Shown piece after piece: positions 62,239 to 64,000 of a DNA stretch of 64,000 nucleotides. Both the position numbers and the translations under genes were made by a program. The notes beneath the pieces were generated by a model that saw only the letters and a list, made by a program, of their open reading frames with translations, searched no databases and had not been told where the DNA came from. Source of the stretch: Litoditis marina (Eukaryota; Nematoda; Chromadorea; Rhabditida; Rhabditidae); NCBI GenBank assembly GCA_964036275.1, contig OZ038440.1, positions 10,453,690 to 10,517,689 on the forward strand. Reading direction: 5' to 3'. The first letter of the stretch is position 1; each line of letters opens with the position of its first letter.

Positions 62239-62291
62239 CTGCATAATGATGACGCAATTAGTAGCAGTAGAATCACCGTATAGAACGACAT
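62239..62291 (-). CDS. signal-peptide first exon of a small secreted protein
   Basis: ATG at 62291 encodes MSFYTVILLLLIASSLC and ends at a consensus donor (GCAG|GTATGT) in phase 2. TTTTTGCAG lies 6 nt upstream of the ATG, a typical trans-splice acceptor. Two downstream exons fit the phase. One (acceptor AAAACAG at about 62079) is open for about 79 codons. The other (acceptor CTGTTTAG at about 62038) gives a short Cys-rich tail (KKCYCVFAGGFSDSSICKSF). I cannot choose between them, and neither matches a family I know. Confidence 0.5.
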
Positions 62292-64000
62292 TTCAATCTG
62301 CAAAAAGGATAATTTTTGAACTAGAAATTAATGGAATAGTCATGTGAAACGTTAATTCTTATCAGGAATTCGGCACTTTTCAGTATATGATCTTGGAGTG
62401 CTACACCAAGAAAGTTTGAAGGAATCTTCCAGTAATTATTTTGCTCATTTAATATGAAAAAAAGTCACAATCTAGAAAGTTATTGATGAAAATATTTTTT
62501 CATGAGAAAATGTAGAGATTGTTGATAGTTTCAGCCAATTAAACTCATTGTTTTCCTTCCCAAAATGTCACAAGATAGTTTCAACTTTATTGAAAATGTT
62601 TTTCTGTGAATTGTGTGATACACCAACAAATGGGTCATTTCGCAATTAAAAACTTGAATTTTTTCCCAGGATGTGAAAAACAGAACACAAACAAAAACCA
62701 TAGAAATTTGAGATGTTGATTGCTTCGGGGGCTTCGAATGTACGAGGAAGTACTGCAGTTGCTAAATTTCATAGACAATTCAAAACATGTCTATTAGATG
62801 ACTATTTCCAGCAGAAACTACGTTTGTAGGAAAATGAACACAATTTTACCGAAGGTGGTACTATGAATATTGGAATATTTGAGCAGGGTGACTGAATTAT
62901 CGGTTACATTCTCCAACATGAATGGAAAAACTGAATGTGCAAACATTCGTTCCGTGGATTTGCTATAGATTGAATATAGACAATTAGGAGTTCTTCTCCA
63001 ATCGATTTAATGCCATAACGTCAGAACTGATGGTCAGCTCATGAGGTGTTCGCGTGTGAGCATTCAACTTTTGATAGAATCTGATCGTACCTGCTCAAAA
63101 CTTGAACAATCCTGTCACTGACGTTTTGCGTCATGGAAAAAAGTATTAATTTGCCATTTATTTCAGATCTTTGATCTACTCGCATCAAGAACATGCAAGT
63201 CTAATATAAGATTTTGGTCACGGAATCGCGTCTAGATGTTTTTGATCTGCACCCCATAAAATATTCTCGGCGTAGACTTCTGAGAAAACGACTATTTCCA
63301 GAGCATGGTGCACGCATGGTGGGCCAACAAAGCAAAAAACTCTTTCTGAATCTCAAATGTTGCTCCACCATAGTGCAACACTCGTATGACTGCAAAAACG
63401 CAGTTTGCACTCTTATATTTTTGATGCAAATTTATTCGTTTGCAGTATCATTATTATCACGATCGTCAAAATGACGAACTCGAGTATAAGAAAGTTATTT
63501 CAGTTCAATGAGAACAAAGTTTGATCTTTTCTGTTCCACTGCACCTGAGTAGATGGTGTATTTCTGGTTACGATTCTCCGAAGAGGTAAAAGTTTAAAGT
63601 TGTAAGATTATCAAAAATTCTGACAAAATGCCATTACGTAAACTTGCTTGGGAACTGTTGAAGAGACCGTAGCTCTACATTGTGCAATGCATGCAATTTT
63701 TGAATCAAAAGTCATGTCTTTTGTTACAAACAGATAAGCGTTCTCCTAAAACTACCAAATCATAAATGTTTCTTATAAATTCTCAACAATAGGAAAAAGT
63801 CCTTGACTACAAACAAAACTATGTGAGCGTAGCATGAATATGATTGCAATTGCATACAAATTGTCTGTCGAATCACATGTAAGAGGTTACTTATTATGTT
63901 TGTATTCCAAATCATAACGTTAGTAGTATTTGCTCTACTAACTGCATCCTATTTTGAAGGAACAAGAATTATTGTGACATGTTTTCTTGTCATTCACTTT
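62292..64000. other. no gene seen
   Basis: AT-rich sequence with overlapping open frames on both strands at 63201-63474. They show no splice signals or recognisable motif. Part of a distant upstream region could be regulatory for the 62.3 kb gene. Confidence 0.4.

Noticed and set aside
1..64000. CRISPR arrays, bacterial operons, rRNA genes, complete transposase genes
   Set aside because: I looked for regularly spaced repeats, Shine-Dalgarno-led gene runs and conserved rRNA or transposase motifs and saw none.

Overview
The window is a piece of a nematode nuclear genome. It is AT-rich. Genes are split into many short exons (often 60-170 bp) separated by introns of about 45 bp to several kb, with acceptors of the TTTTCAG type. 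Several starts sit a few bases behind an acceptor-like site, as expected for spliced-leader trans-splicing. The gene set is typically nematode: ShKT-domain proteins, a Kunitz plus lustrin-type cysteine-rich array, short secreted prolyl 4-hydroxylases and a FLP-34/NPF-type neuropeptide. Long introns and many small mobile elements argue against C. elegans itself; I cannot name the species. No tool was run. Exon models were assembled by hand from splice signals, reading phase and domain sense.

Layout. 1-5 kb holds repeats, MITEs and a coiled-coil coding relic. 5.1-7.5 kb (-) is a small secreted LDL-receptor class A protein. 9.4-10.2 kb (+) is the 3' part of an unidentified cysteine-rich gene. 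12.7-15.4 kb (-) is a type I membrane protein with one EGF domain. 15.2-21.5 kb is a roughly 3.1 kb direct tandem duplication. It carries two nearly identical three-ShKT-domain secreted protein genes (-), and the duplication also copied, and then decayed, the first exon of the EGF gene. 21.8-22.4 kb (-) is a single-Kunitz secreted protein.

22.9-47.4 kb (-) is the centrepiece: a 42-exon gene for a secreted protein of about 1742 residues with 17 Kunitz domains. From the third one on they alternate strictly with 14 lustrin-type cysteine-rich repeats. Almost all the Kunitz domains have lost the Cys14-Cys38 disulphide of the inhibitory loop; only the last is canonical. A 7.2 kb intron of this gene contains two complete, tandem, opposite-strand prolyl 4-hydroxylase genes. 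A collagen-modifying enzyme pair inside a matrix-type protein gene suggests, as inference, a shared cuticle or extracellular-matrix context.

47.5-64 kb is gene-sparse. It has possible alternative first exons of an unidentified plus-strand gene (48.9 and 50.1 kb), a small secreted cysteine-containing protein (54.4-54.8 kb, -), a five-exon NPY/NPF-type neuropeptide precursor resembling C. elegans flp-34 (56.4-59.7 kb, -), and a signal-peptide exon at 62.3 kb (-). Mobile DNA includes a tRNA-derived SINE family (five copies or fragments) and a family of very short inverted-repeat elements with TTGTAGTTTGATC-like ends.
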